From: CAIWHR01 sp039915505
GTDB lineage: Bacteria; Pseudomonadota; Gammaproteobacteria; Burkholderiales; Casimicrobiaceae
Assembly: GCA_039915505.1 (NCBI GenBank)
Contig: JBDSND010000022.1
Span: 1-49,595 of the forward strand
Length of the DNA: 49,595 bases
Direction of reading: 5' to 3'
Within the stretch, counting starts at the first letter, position 1. Each line of letters starts with the position of its first letter. The position numbers and the translations under genes are program-made. Below the pieces are notes generated by a model, which saw only the letters and a list, made by a program, of their open reading frames with translations, had not been told where the DNA came from and ran no database searches. Below are positions 7,880 through 16,735 of this stretch, piece after piece.

Positions 7880-9720
7880 CACACGCCCAGCCTTTTAGCC
7901 AGCCGTTCGCGCTCCTGGGCCAGAACCTGGGGTCGCTTGCTGCCCAATTTGGCGAAGAGCTCGTCGTGGGCCTCGAGCTCACGGCGCCACATCGCGCCGT
8001 CGAAGCGCATGATGTGGGCGAATTCATCCGGCGGAAACTCGAGGCCGGTCCAATCGATGTCCCGATAGCCCGGCTCCAGGCCTAGCGGGGTTTCCCCCGC
8101 CTCCGCGCGGCCGTGACAGCGGTCCACGATCCACTGCAGCACGCGCATGTTCTCGGAAAAGCCGGGCCAGGCAAACTGACCGGCAGCATCCGTTCGGAAC
8201 CAGTTGACGTTGAAGATTCGCGGGGGCTTCGGTACGGCCGTGCCCATGCGCAGCCAATGCTTGAAATAGTCGCCGATGTGGTAGCCGCAGAACGGCAGCA
8301 TGGCGAAAGGGTCACGGCGCACCTCGCCGACCTTCCCCGTAGCCGCTGCGGTAGTCTCGGAACCCATGGTGGCGGCCTTGTAGACCCCTTCTTCCCAGCT
8401 CTTGGCCTCGACGACCAGCGGAATGGTATCGCTGCGCCGCGCCCCGAAGACGAAGGCATCGAGCGGAACTCCGGCCGGGTCGTCCCAATGCGGATCGAGG
8501 GAAGGACACTGAGTGGCAGCCACCGTGAATCGGGCGTTCGGGTGCGCGGCGCTACGACCATTGCCAGGCGTCCAATCTTTTCCTTGCCAATCAATGAGAT
8601 GCGGAGGTGGTGTGGCTGTCATGCCTTCCCACCAGACGTCGCCGCCATCGGTCAACGCGACATTGGTGAAGATGACGTTTTCCCGCAACATCTCCATTGC
8701 GTTGGGATTGGATTCGTGCGACGTTCCCGGCGCGACTCCGAAATAGCCGGCTTCGGGGTTGATCGCGTGGAAACGCCCGTCTTCTTTCGGCTTTATCCAG
8801 GCGATGTCGTCCCCGATGGTCGTGACTTTCCAGCCCTCGAAACCCTTGGGTGGAATCATCATTGAGAAGTTGGTCTTGCCGCAGGCGCTCGGAAACGCTG
8901 CGCACACGTAGCTCTTTTCTCCGCCGGGCGCTGTAACCCCCAGGATCAGCATGTGCTCCGCCAGCCAACCCTCGTCCCTGCCCATCACCGACGCGATCCG
9001 CAGAGCGAAGCATTTTTTGCCCAGCAGCGCATTGCCGCCGTAACCCGAGCCGTACGACCAGATCTCCCGGGATTCCGGAAAATGCACGATGTACTTGTGA
9101 TCGGGATTGCACGGCCAGGGAACATCCGCCTCGCCCGCGGCGAGCGGCGCCCCAACCGAGTGGATGCACGGTACGAAATGACCGTCGCTGCCGAGCACGT
9201 CGAAGACATCCCTGCCCATGCGGGTCATGATCTTCATGCTTACGACGACGTACGGGCTGTCGGAGATCTCCACCCCGACATGGGCAATATCACTGCCGAG
9301 CGGGCCCATCGAAAACGGCACCACGTACATGGTGCGGCCCTGCATGCAGCCCGCGAACAGGCCGTCGAGGGTGCGGCGCATTTCCACAGGCGCCACCCAG
9401 TTGTTCGTCGGCCCCGCGTCCTCGGCCTTCTCGCTGCAGATGAAGGTGCGGTCCTCGACCCGGGCAACGTCGGAGGGATCGGACCAGGCGAGGTAGCTGT
9501 TGGGACGTTTTTCCGCATCGAGACGACGCAGCGTGCCTGCCCCGACCATCTCGGCGCACAGCCGATCGTATTCCTCCGTGCTGCCGTCGCACCAGATGAT
9601 CCGCGCGGGCTTGGTGAGTGCCGCCACATCGCGGACCCAGGCCAGCAAGGGGCCGTGGCGGACATACGCCGGCGCCGACACCGCGGCGGCGAGATTTTGA
9701 GGCGACTCGGGAGCGTTCAT
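7879..9720 (-). CDS. pckG: Phosphoenolpyruvate carboxykinase (GTP)
   Basis: This enzyme converts oxaloacetate and GTP to phosphoenolpyruvate, GDP and CO2, the entry step of gluconeogenesis. The 613-residue length fits the GTP family, not the ATP family. The family-specific nucleotide/active-site loop FPSACGKT lies at 276-283 and includes the hyper-reactive Cys280. Also present are GSGYGGNALLGKKCFALRIAS, the kinase-type FGARRSDTIPLV segment and the guanine-binding FNVNWFR region. The ATG at 9720 is adopted as first start; upstream GGAAGATC gives a modest ribosome binding site. It is transcribed toward mnmG and ends beside the parS cluster. It appears to be a single-gene unit and belongs to the block that separates mnmG from mnmE here. 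Confidence 0.97.
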   Translation of the reverse strand: MNAPESPQNLAAAVSAPAYVRHGPLLAWVRDVAALTKPARIIWCDGSTEEYDRLCAEMVGAGTLRRLDAEKRPNSYLAWSDPSDVARVEDRTFICSEKAEDAGPTNNWVAPVEMRRTLDGLFAGCMQGRTMYVVPFSMGPLGSDIAHVGVEISDSPYVVVSMKIMTRMGRDVFDVLGSDGHFVPCIHSVGAPLAAGEADVPWPCNPDHKYIVHFPESREIWSYGSGYGGNALLGKKCFALRIASVMGRDEGWLAEHMLILGVTAPGGEKSYVCAAFPSACGKTNFSMMIPPKGFEGWKVTTIGDDIAWIKPKEDGRFHAINPEAGYFGVAPGTSHESNPNAMEMLRENVIFTNVALTDGGDVWWEGMTATPPPHLIDWQGKDWTPGNGRSAAHPNARFTVAATQCPSLDPHWDDPAGVPLDAFVFGARRSDTIPLVVEAKSWEEGVYKAATMGSETTAAATGKVGEVRRDPFAMLPFCGYHIGDYFKHWLRMGTAVPKPPRIFNVNWFRTDAAGQFAWPGFSENMRVLQWIVDRCHGRAEAGETPLGLEPGYRDIDWTGLEFPPDEFAHIMRFDGAMWRRELEAHDELFAKLGSKRPQVLAQERERLAKRLGV

Positions 9721-9868
9721 AGGATTCGATCTTCCAACGATGCGCGACGCGTCGCGCAGATACGCGCGCGGCGGCGAGCCGGTGAGGTTATCACGCGGTG
9801 AAGCAGGCGATAAGCCGCGTGGAACACGGCTAAAACGTCCACGGGCGCAGGCACCGGCTGCCGATTAT

Positions 9869-10939
9869 TCAGCGCGCGCGGCGTTCCCTCGCACGCCTGC
9901 GCAAGCCCCGCGACATCGCAAAAAAGGGACCCGTTCCGAGGAGAAGAACCACGACCCGCGTCACATGGAACGCCGTCACGACCGGGACACCGAGTTGCAG
10001 GACTTTGGCGGTGATGCACATTTCCGCAATGCCGCCGGGTGTAGTTCCTAGGATCACCGTGGCCGGATAGAGTTCGGCCGTCGAGGCCAGCGCCCAGCCG
10101 AAGCCGGCCGACACTAGGATCGCGGCGATCGAAGTCAGGATCATGGCGGCGACGAAGCGTGGGGCGCCGTGCAGAAACTCCGGCTGGAAGCGACTGCCGA
10201 GCGCGACGCCCAGCACGCACTGCGCGCTATTCGAAGCCCACGTCGGCACCGCCGAAAAATAGAACTCCATCGCCGTGAGCGGTATCGCCACCGCGAGCGG
10301 CCCGAGTACGAAGGCATTCGGAATCCCCAGGCGCTGTGCAAACAGGCCGCCGACGAAGGTCAAGGCCAGGAGTTCGGCAAGCCCCACGGGGTCGAAGCGC
10401 GTCATGCCGGGGATGTACCGGTCCGCCCCATGCACGGATAGCAAGGTGTAGACGGTAGGAAGGACCAGCACGACCACCAGGATGCGGATGCTCTGCGCCG
10501 CCGCCACCCGATCGACGCGCGCACCATAGCGCTCACCGAGAATCGCCATTTCGGCAGCGCCGCCGGGAACACAGGCGAAGATCGCCGTGGTCCGATCGAG
10601 TCCGGCGAGTCGCGCCAGCACGATGCCCGCACCGTAGCCCAGCAGGATCGCGAACAGCGCACCCGCGGCGAGCAGCGGCCACAAGCCCGCGACCTCGCGC
10701 ACGACCTGCGGCGTGAAGTACAGCGCCAGGGACGTGCCGATCACCCACTGGGCCGCTTGGCGGGTACCCGGCAGCGCCGGGAGGTCGGCACCGGCAATGC
10801 GCAACAACGCGATGGTGAAAAGCGGCCCGAGCATCCACGGGATCGGCGTGCCAACGCGGCTGCAGATCCACCCCGCGGTCGCACCCAAGGCGAGCGCCAG
10901 CGCGCCCCGCGCCAGCGGCGGGTAGCGATCACCGCTCAC
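9869..10939 (-). CDS. AbrB family integral membrane protein
   Basis: A 356-residue, strongly hydrophobic protein with roughly nine to ten membrane helices. It shows the internal duplication typical of the AbrB family (often labelled 'ammonia monooxygenase' by old annotation): an early GTPIPWMLGPLF motif is mirrored by GIPNAFVLGPLAVAIPL, and CVPGGAAEMAILGE by GTTPGGIAEMCITA. The start is GTG 10939 with GAGGG just upstream. Some family members affect expression of other genes or transport small molecules, but no substrate is established and none can be read from this sequence. It is followed by pckG on the same strand after 148 bases and preceded by the amino-acid ABC operon after 216 bases. 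Confidence 0.85.
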   Translation of the reverse strand: MSGDRYPPLARGALALALGATAGWICSRVGTPIPWMLGPLFTIALLRIAGADLPALPGTRQAAQWVIGTSLALYFTPQVVREVAGLWPLLAAGALFAILLGYGAGIVLARLAGLDRTTAIFACVPGGAAEMAILGERYGARVDRVAAAQSIRILVVVLVLPTVYTLLSVHGADRYIPGMTRFDPVGLAELLALTFVGGLFAQRLGIPNAFVLGPLAVAIPLTAMEFYFSAVPTWASNSAQCVLGVALGSRFQPEFLHGAPRFVAAMILTSIAAILVSAGFGWALASTAELYPATVILGTTPGGIAEMCITAKVLQLGVPVVTAFHVTRVVVLLLGTGPFFAMSRGLRRRARERRAR

Positions 10940-11155
10940 CAGCCCTCACACGAGACTCTTCGTCGACGGCCAAAGAGGCGCCACGGCGGTTGCGCACCCG
11001 GCTGACATGCAAGGCGAGCACTCCGGCCTGTTGATGAACCGTACTCCGTTGCGCACCGCCGCTTGCGCCGCCGCGTCGACATGCGCCCGCGAAGCAAAGC
11101 CTTGCCCCGCGTTCGATGCTGCCGGGACGCGGGCCCGAGTCCTTGACCGGCGCCT

Positions 11156-11944
11156 TCAAAGAATCTGCGACAGGAACGCCTTGGTGCGCTCCTTCACCGG
11201 GTGCTCGAAGAGCTCCTCGGGCGGGGCGGACTCGACGATCACCCCGCCGTCGGTGAAATACACGACATCGGCGAGTTCGCGCGCAAAACGCATCTCGTGG
11301 GTCACCAGCATGCAGGTCATACCTTCGTGGGCGAGCTCGCGAATGGTGTTGAGCACGTCCTTAACCGTCTCCGGATCGAGTGCGGCGGTCACCTCGTCGA
11401 AGAGCATGACCTCCGGCCGCATCGCCAGCGAACGGGCGATCGCGACCCGCTGCTGCTGGCCGCCGGAGAGCTCGCCCGGATAAGCGTCGGCCTTGGCCTC
11501 CAGGCCCACCTTTTTCAACAGCGCCAGCGCCCGTTCGCGTACTTGCTGCTTGTCCTCCTTGAGAACGTGCACGGGCGCCATCATCACGTTGTCGAGCGCC
11601 GTCTTATGCGGGAAGAGGTTGTACTGCTGGAACACCATCGACACTTCCTTGCGAAGCGCGATCTTTTCCTGATCGGTGTGGAGCTTGTGGACCTCGTACT
11701 GGGCCACGCGGATGCTGCCCTTCTGGATCGGGACGAGGCCGTTGATGCAGCGGAGCAGGGTCGACTTGCCCGATCCGGACGGACCGATGATGCACACCAC
11801 CCCGCCCTTGGGCACCGCCATGGAGACGCCCTTCAGCACGTCGACCGCGCCGAAGGATTGGTGCACGTCGCGGATGTCGACGATGGGATCGGTCGTGGCG
11901 GAAGCGTGAGTCGCTGGCTGGGGCGCGGGCACGGGCGGGCTCAC
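11156..11944 (-). CDS. Polar amino-acid ABC transporter, ATP-binding protein
   Basis: Cytoplasmic ATPase of a GlnQ/HisP-type importer. Motifs in order: Walker A GPSGSGKST, Q-loop VFQQYNLFPH, signature LSGGQQQRVAIARS, Walker B VMLFDEVTAALDPE and the switch histidine in VTHEM. The Walker B is followed by DEVTAALDP rather than the commoner DEPTSALDP, still within the normal range. No ATG exists at the right place; the GTG at 11944 overlaps the stop of the preceding permease gene by four bases (GTGA), which gives 262 residues and translational coupling. It is the last gene of the unit SBP-permease-permease-ATPase. Confidence 0.93.
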   Translation of the reverse strand: MSPPVPAPQPATHASATTDPIVDIRDVHQSFGAVDVLKGVSMAVPKGGVVCIIGPSGSGKSTLLRCINGLVPIQKGSIRVAQYEVHKLHTDQEKIALRKEVSMVFQQYNLFPHKTALDNVMMAPVHVLKEDKQQVRERALALLKKVGLEAKADAYPGELSGGQQQRVAIARSLAMRPEVMLFDEVTAALDPETVKDVLNTIRELAHEGMTCMLVTHEMRFARELADVVYFTDGGVIVESAPPEELFEHPVKERTKAFLSQIL

Positions 11945-12831
11945 TGGTTGACGGCGTAGCGCGCTTCCAGCCGCACGGTCCAGCGCGCGATCGGATAGCA
12001 GTAGAGGAAGAACCAGAACAACACGTAGCTGTAGAACGCGAGCAGCAGGCCGGAGCGGTTCTCCGCGCTCAGCGCCTGGCGGGTGAGGGTCATCATTTCG
12101 TTGACCCCGACGATCGACGCCAGCACCGTCGCCATGGTGAGAATGGCGTACAGGTTCATCCACGGCGGCAACATCCGCTTGATGCATTGCGGCAGGATGA
12201 TCATCCACATGGTCTGGCGGCGGGTGAAGGCGAGTGACGCTGCCGACTCCCACTGCGTGGTCGGAATCGACTGCACGGCGCCGCGCACGATCTCCGATAC
12301 GTTGGCCATCACGGGCAGGGACAGTCCGAGGGTCGCCTTGATCCAGTCCGGGATGGGGATCGTGACGCCCAAGATCGTCACCTGGAACGGCAGCAGGAAC
12401 ATGCAGTAAAAGAGCAGCACCAGCCACGGGGCGTTGCGAAAGAAGTGGGTGGCGAGCCACGCGCCCTTGCGCACCGGCAGGAGGAGCGAGATCTGGGCGA
12501 ACCCGAGCAACAATCCGACCAGCGTGCCGCCGGCCATGGCGACGAAACTGATCGCCAGGTTGAACAGGAAGCCGCGCAGCAGTACCGGCGTCCACTTCCA
12601 CAGGGTTGCCACGATGCCGGCTTGCCCGGGTTGCACCTGCGCCTCGGCGATGCCGCATCCCAGCGCCAGCATCCCTAGCAGGAAGATGCCATGCGCGGGC
12701 CGCAGCACCAGGCGGAAGCTGCCGGCTGTCCGCTCGGCGGCGGCCGCCCGTGCGAGCCGCGCTGCGCCCGGCAACAGCACCGGCAGGTCGGTTGCGTGCG
12801 GAAGCGGATCGTGCCAGCGCAACCGGCTCAT
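11941..12831 (-). CDS. Polar amino-acid ABC transporter, permease 2
   Basis: A 296-residue inner-membrane permease of the HisM/GlnP family. After an N-terminal region of about 65 residues it has five or more hydrophobic helices and the EAA-type coupling loop ESAASLAFTRRQTMWMIILP before the last membrane pair, which docks to the ATPase. It begins at ATG 12831, overlapping the stop of permease 1 by four bases (ATGA), and ends overlapping the ATPase start by four bases. The N-terminal extension with an extra hydrophobic segment (HGIFLLGMLALGCGIAEA) is longer than in GlnP-size proteins but common among GltJ/GltK-type permeases. It probably pairs as a heterodimer with permease 1. Confidence 0.92.
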   Translation of the reverse strand: MSRLRWHDPLPHATDLPVLLPGAARLARAAAAERTAGSFRLVLRPAHGIFLLGMLALGCGIAEAQVQPGQAGIVATLWKWTPVLLRGFLFNLAISFVAMAGGTLVGLLLGFAQISLLLPVRKGAWLATHFFRNAPWLVLLFYCMFLLPFQVTILGVTIPIPDWIKATLGLSLPVMANVSEIVRGAVQSIPTTQWESAASLAFTRRQTMWMIILPQCIKRMLPPWMNLYAILTMATVLASIVGVNEMMTLTRQALSAENRSGLLLAFYSYVLFWFFLYCYPIARWTVRLEARYAVNQ

Positions 12832-13571
12832 ACCCCGAACCCCGGCACGCGGATCGCGCGCTCCCAGCGGTGCATGACATACACCAGCAGGCCGACCAGT
12901 GCGAAGTACACGATCAGCAGCACGTTCATCATTTCCGGCACGTTGAGCTCGTCCGACCAGATCTGGCTCGACACGTAAAGCATCTCCGGTACGGCGATGG
13001 CGTACGCCAGGGTGGTGGTCTTCACCAGGTTCACCAGGTTGTTGTTGAGCGCCGGCAGGCTGATCCGGAAGGCGAGCGGGAAGACGATGAGCAGATACGT
13101 GCGCAGGCGACTGAAGCCGAGCGATTCGGCGGCTTCGATGGTGGTCTTGGGTACGGCCTCGATCCCGGACCGGAAGATCTCGACATTGAAGGCGCCGGCG
13201 AAGAACGAAAGCGAAATGATCGCCCACGTGATGTTGGTGACGAGCGGCACTGGATTGCCGGTTGGGCCGGTGGTGGCGAGCAGGCTGCCGATGCCGAAAT
13301 AAAAGAAGTAGAGCTGGACGAGCGGCGGGGTGTTGCGGAAGAACTGGATGTACCAATGGGTCACGCCGCGGAGCAGTCGCAGGCGCGAACCCTGCAGCCA
13401 GGCACCGACGATGCCGATCACCACACTGAACAGGATGCACAGGCCGGACAACTTGACCGTCATCCAGAAGCCCTTGATAAAGCGGCCGCGATCGAACGAA
13501 TCGTAGAGGATGGTAAGGTTGATTCCGGTGGCGTCATGCAACCAGCGGAACCACGCCCAGAAGGACTCCAT
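12828..13571 (-). CDS. Polar amino-acid ABC transporter, permease 1
   Basis: A 247-residue inner-membrane permease of the HisM/GltJ family. It shows the first helix GFWMTVKLSGLCILFSVVIG, the family motif YIQFFRNTPPLVQLYFFYFG and the coupling loop EAAESLGFSRLRTYLLIVFPLA. It starts at ATG 13571 and overlaps permease 2 by four bases. The substrate-binding protein gene lies 68 bases upstream on the same strand. The combination of two different permeases, one ATPase and one periplasmic protein is the standard layout of glutamate/aspartate-type importers, though the real substrate is open. Confidence 0.92.
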   Translation of the reverse strand: MESFWAWFRWLHDATGINLTILYDSFDRGRFIKGFWMTVKLSGLCILFSVVIGIVGAWLQGSRLRLLRGVTHWYIQFFRNTPPLVQLYFFYFGIGSLLATTGPTGNPVPLVTNITWAIISLSFFAGAFNVEIFRSGIEAVPKTTIEAAESLGFSRLRTYLLIVFPLAFRISLPALNNNLVNLVKTTTLAYAIAVPEMLYVSSQIWSDELNVPEMMNVLLIVYFALVGLLVYVMHRWERAIRVPGFGV

Positions 13572-13639
13572 CGGCTAAGCGCTCGAGTGGCGACCCGGGG
13601 ACGCGCGTGCGGCGAACGCGCCCCGGGCAACCGGTCCGA

Positions 13640-14446
13640 TTACTTGTACTTGACGCGCATCTCCTCGCCGAACTTGGTGGGCTTGATGTTCCACTTCTTC
13701 TCGAGGTCCTGGATCATGCCGCTCTTGTGCCAGTCGGCGACCATCTTGGAAATGGCATCGGCGAGACCCTTCTCGCCCTGCTTGACGGCGAGGCCCCACG
13801 GCACGAACAGGATCGAGTCGAGCGGCATCTCATAGGTGCCCCATTCGGGCTTCTGCAGCTCGCCGACGATCGCGGTGTCGTCGTAGGCGAAGGCCACGCA
13901 GTTGCCGTTCTTGAGTGCCGCGTAAGCCTCGGCGGTGCCTGGGAAGGCCACGCCTTCCACGCCGTACTTCTCCTGCAGCTCCTTGTTGTAGAACGCACCC
14001 TGGATCAGGCACACCTTCTTGCCCTTGAGTCCATCCCAGCTCTTGAGCCCTGTGGACTTGAGCGCGAGAACGTTGGTGCCCGAGCCGTAGTAGTTGGGAT
14101 CGATGATATCGACGATCTTGCGGCGCTCCGGCGTATCGCTCATGGTGGCGAGCATGACGTCGATCTTGCCCTGCTGCAGGAACTGAATGCGGTTGGAGGC
14201 CACGACCGGCACCAGCTCGAGCTTCACCCCGAGGCGCTTGGCAATCTCAGCGGCGAGGTCAGGCTCGAAGCCGACGATCTTGCCCGACGGGTCGAGGAAG
14301 CCGAACGGTCGGTAATCGGCCTTGGTCCCCACGACGAGCGTGCCCTTCTTCTTGATGTCATCCACCGCATCGGCGCGGGCTATCTGCGTTGTCAGCACCG
14401 CCAGCGCCAGCGACGCTACGGCAACCGAAATGATTCGCTTGAGCAT
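13640..14446 (-). CDS. Polar amino-acid ABC transporter, periplasmic substrate-binding protein
   Basis: A 268-residue family 3 solute-binding protein. It starts MLKRIISVAVASLALAVLTT and has a typical signal peptide, with cleavage expected after ARA before DAVDDIKKKGTLVVG. The mature part has the usual order: GTLVVGTKADYRPFGF, GFEPDLAAEIAKRLGVKLEL, NRIQFLQQGKIDVMLATMSDTPERRK and VCLIQGAFYNKEL, ending KYK. The frame is open to 14611, but the ATG at 14446 has AAGGA nine bases upstream and begins the signal peptide. It delivers its ligand to the two downstream permeases. The PLP enzyme gene upstream suggests that the ligand may be an amino acid metabolised by that enzyme; this is inference. Confidence 0.92.
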   Translation of the reverse strand: MLKRIISVAVASLALAVLTTQIARADAVDDIKKKGTLVVGTKADYRPFGFLDPSGKIVGFEPDLAAEIAKRLGVKLELVPVVASNRIQFLQQGKIDVMLATMSDTPERRKIVDIIDPNYYGSGTNVLALKSTGLKSWDGLKGKKVCLIQGAFYNKELQEKYGVEGVAFPGTAEAYAALKNGNCVAFAYDDTAIVGELQKPEWGTYEMPLDSILFVPWGLAVKQGEKGLADAISKMVADWHKSGMIQDLEKKWNIKPTKFGEEMRVKYK

Positions 14447-14656
14447 GTTGATGATCCTTGTCGTATGAAAAATGTCGATCGAAGCCGTCCGGCCCCTGGC
14501 CGAGACATCTGCGGTCGATTCTCGCGGGTTGTGACGGCTTCCCCTCGGCGAAACTCTCGAAGCGTACCGCGACTCCGGCCGGCGGGCGAGTCCCGCATGA
14601 CCGGGTCTCACGTTTGTCCACGGGCACCCGACCCCGCGAAACTACCGCAACAACCG

Positions 14657-16003
14657 TCAGGCCGCACGTGCTGGCGCCGAAACCGATCCCCGCGCCCTGG
14701 CCAGGGCGTCGCGCGATTCCCGTAGCGCCTGATCGAAAATGGTGATCGCGAGATCGATCTCGACCGGCGACACGGTCAGCGGCGGGGCGATCCGCCACAC
14801 CGATCCCCGCTCCGGCCGGCGGCGGATGTTCATGCTGAGCCCGAGCTCCAGGCAGCGCGCTGTGGTGAGGGCGCCGAGCGCGTGGTGCGGCGCCCGCGTC
14901 TCGCGATCGCGCACGAGCTCGATCCCCCGGAGGAGCCCCATCCCCCGAAGGTCGCCGATCTCCTCGAAGCGGGACTGGAGCTCGGCCAGACCCCGGGCGA
15001 GGTAGGCGCCCATTTCGGCGCTGCGCTCGAGCAGCCGTTCCTGCTCGATGGTCTGCAGCACGGCAAGGCCGATGGCGGCCGGCAACGGGTCGGAAACGTG
15101 CGAGGTATAAAAGGCGAACCCCCGTTCGTAACATTTCGACTCGATCTCGTCGCTGGTAATTACCCCGGCGAGTGGCATGCCCCCGCCGAGGGTCTTCGAA
15201 ACGGTCATGAGGTCGGGCGTCACCCCGAGGTACGAGGCGGCGAACCAGTGTCCCAGCCGGCCGAACGCCGTCTGCGCCTCGTCGAAGATGAGCAGCATGT
15301 GGCGCTTGCGTGCTTCCTCGCGTAGGGCCGCGAAGTAGCCAGTCGGCGGCACGATCACCCCGCCGGCACTGATGACCGGCTCGGCGATCACCGCCGCCGG
15401 CGCACCCACCGACTGCATGTCGTACAGTTCGAAGCCGATCTTCATGCACGTGAAGTCGCACGTATCGCGACAGTGCCGCACGGGGCAGCGGTAGGCGTTC
15501 GGTTCGGGCAGCACGAACGACCCGGGCATGCCGGGCCCATACCCCTTGCGGTCGCTGGCGAAGGACACCGCGCCGGCATTGCCGGTGACCCCGTGCCATG
15601 AGCCGCCAAGGCCGACGACCTCGAAGCCGCCCGTGTAGAGCTTGGCCATCTTGAGCGCAGCATCGTTGCTCTCGCTTCCGGTGCTGAGGAAGAGCGACTT
15701 GTGCAACGGCCGCGGCACGAGCTTCGCGAGCTTGGCGGCGAGCTCGACGACGCTCCTCGGGATCATCCCCGAGAAGAGATGCAGCGCCGTGTCGCAGCTC
15801 TTCTTGATCGCCGCGACGATGTTGGGATGGCTGTGCCCCACCGTGGCGCACATCTGCCCCGAGGTGAAGTCGAGGATCTTCTTGCCGCTCGCATCCCAGA
15901 CATAGCATCCCTGGGCGCGCTCGACCACCTCAGCATAGACGTCACCGCCGTAGCGGACGAGATGCTCGCGGATGTCCTGCGGCGTGTCGGCAGCCTCGCT
16001 CAT
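14657..16003 (-). CDS. 2,2-dialkylglycine decarboxylase-like class III aminotransferase
   Basis: A 448-residue PLP fold-type I enzyme. From memory of the Burkholderia cepacia 2,2-dialkylglycine decarboxylase sequence, similarity is high throughout: EHLVRYGG, DFTSGQM, HLFSGM, SWHG, DEAQT, SKTLG and RIAPPLTVS. The PLP lysine is Lys270, with Asp241 and Glu208 in the expected places, Gln50 (DGD Gln52) and Trp136 (Trp138) kept. Two pocket positions differ: DGD Met141 is Val139 and Ser215 is Ala213. Between about 173 and 186 lie four cysteines (C-x4-C-x3-C-x3-C) absent from DGD. The ATG at 16003 has GGAG eight bases upstream. It precedes the ABC transporter genes on the same strand by 210 bases, suggesting a shared amino-acid catabolic role. 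It could decarboxylate/transaminate or only transaminate. Confidence 0.88.
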   Translation of the reverse strand: MSEAADTPQDIREHLVRYGGDVYAEVVERAQGCYVWDASGKKILDFTSGQMCATVGHSHPNIVAAIKKSCDTALHLFSGMIPRSVVELAAKLAKLVPRPLHKSLFLSTGSESNDAALKMAKLYTGGFEVVGLGGSWHGVTGNAGAVSFASDRKGYGPGMPGSFVLPEPNAYRCPVRHCRDTCDFTCMKIGFELYDMQSVGAPAAVIAEPVISAGGVIVPPTGYFAALREEARKRHMLLIFDEAQTAFGRLGHWFAASYLGVTPDLMTVSKTLGGGMPLAGVITSDEIESKCYERGFAFYTSHVSDPLPAAIGLAVLQTIEQERLLERSAEMGAYLARGLAELQSRFEEIGDLRGMGLLRGIELVRDRETRAPHHALGALTTARCLELGLSMNIRRRPERGSVWRIAPPLTVSPVEIDLAITIFDQALRESRDALARARGSVSAPARAA

Positions 16004-16165
16004 CGTGCTTCTCCATTGATCGCAACGCACCCGCCGGAACACCGGAACGACAGCCATGCTCGTGCGCGGCGAGGCGGAATTATCAACCGAAAACGTGCGT
16101 CCCGGGTCGCGTGGTGGCGGGGCGACGTATGGACGACGACCATCGTCGCACGCTACCCTCGTACC

Positions 16166-16687
16166 ATGGACCTAATCGCCTTCCTCGAAGCGCAAGGCAT
16201 ACGTGCCGAGACCCACGACCATCCACCAGTGATGACGGTGGAGGAGTCGCTGCGGCTCGTCCCATCGCTGCGCGGCCACAAGACCAAGAACCTCTTCCTT
16301 CGCGACAAGAAGGGCGCGCGGCATTTTCTGGTCACCGTGCCGCACGATCGGGCCGTCGATCTCAGGACCCTGGGCGACGCGCTCGACGGCTTGCGCCTGG
16401 GGTTTGCCTCGGCCGAGCGGCTCTACGAGCGCCTCGGCATCCGGCCGGGGTCGGTCAGTCTGCTGGCGTTGTGCAACGACGCCGCGCACGCGGTCGAGTT
16501 CGTCATCGACCGGAGCCTGTGGGAAGCCGACGCGGTTCAGGCGCACCCGCTCGTCAATAGCCAGACGCTAGTGCTCGATCACGCCGACCTGGTGCGCTTC
16601 CTCGCGGCCACGGGCCACCTTCCCCGGGTGATCGACGTCCCCGGCACCACCGTCGAGTTTTCCGCCGACGACCCACCGCAGAAGTAA
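16166..16687 (+). CDS. ProX/PrdX-type prolyl-tRNA editing domain protein (YbaK family)
   Basis: A free-standing 173-residue editing domain related to YbaK and to the INS domain of prolyl-tRNA synthetase; such proteins hydrolyse mischarged tRNAs such as Ala-tRNA(Pro). The hallmark KTKNLFLRDKKGARHFLVTVP, with the catalytic-type lysine, is at about residues 37-57. GSVSLLALCNDAAHAVEFVID is the second conserved block. Start ATG 16166 (MDLIAFLEAQGIRAE) matches the family start; the frame is open far upstream but into the antisense of the PLP enzyme. It is divergent from that enzyme with 162 bases between them and convergent with the YihY gene. Substrate preference cannot be decided. Confidence 0.9.
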   Translation: MDLIAFLEAQGIRAETHDHPPVMTVEESLRLVPSLRGHKTKNLFLRDKKGARHFLVTVPHDRAVDLRTLGDALDGLRLGFASAERLYERLGIRPGSVSLLALCNDAAHAVEFVIDRSLWEADAVQAHPLVNSQTLVLDHADLVRFLAATGHLPRVIDVPGTTVEFSADDPPQK

Positions 16688-16735
16688 CGATCGAGCACGG
16701 CCCCCTGCCTGCGGTGCCGCCGGGGCGCGGCCGGG

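Noticed and set aside
6232..8085. 617-codon plus-strand frame opposite mnmG and the end of pckG
   Set aside because: Antisense shadow of two well-identified genes; no domain and no ribosome binding site.
9811..9826. Third parS-like site upstream of pckG (half site CGTGGAACA)
   Set aside because: Only 12 of 16 positions match and the other arm is broken; unlikely to bind ParB well.
10940..11155. Possible small gene between the AbrB-family gene and the ABC operon (76-codon minus frame)
   Set aside because: Arg/Gly/Ala-rich composition, no domain and no ribosome binding site; treated as intergenic.
11945..12880. N-terminal extension of the ABC ATPase frame (up to 12880)
   Set aside because: The upstream part overlaps the permease in another frame and has no domain; the GTGA overlap at 11944 marks the real start.
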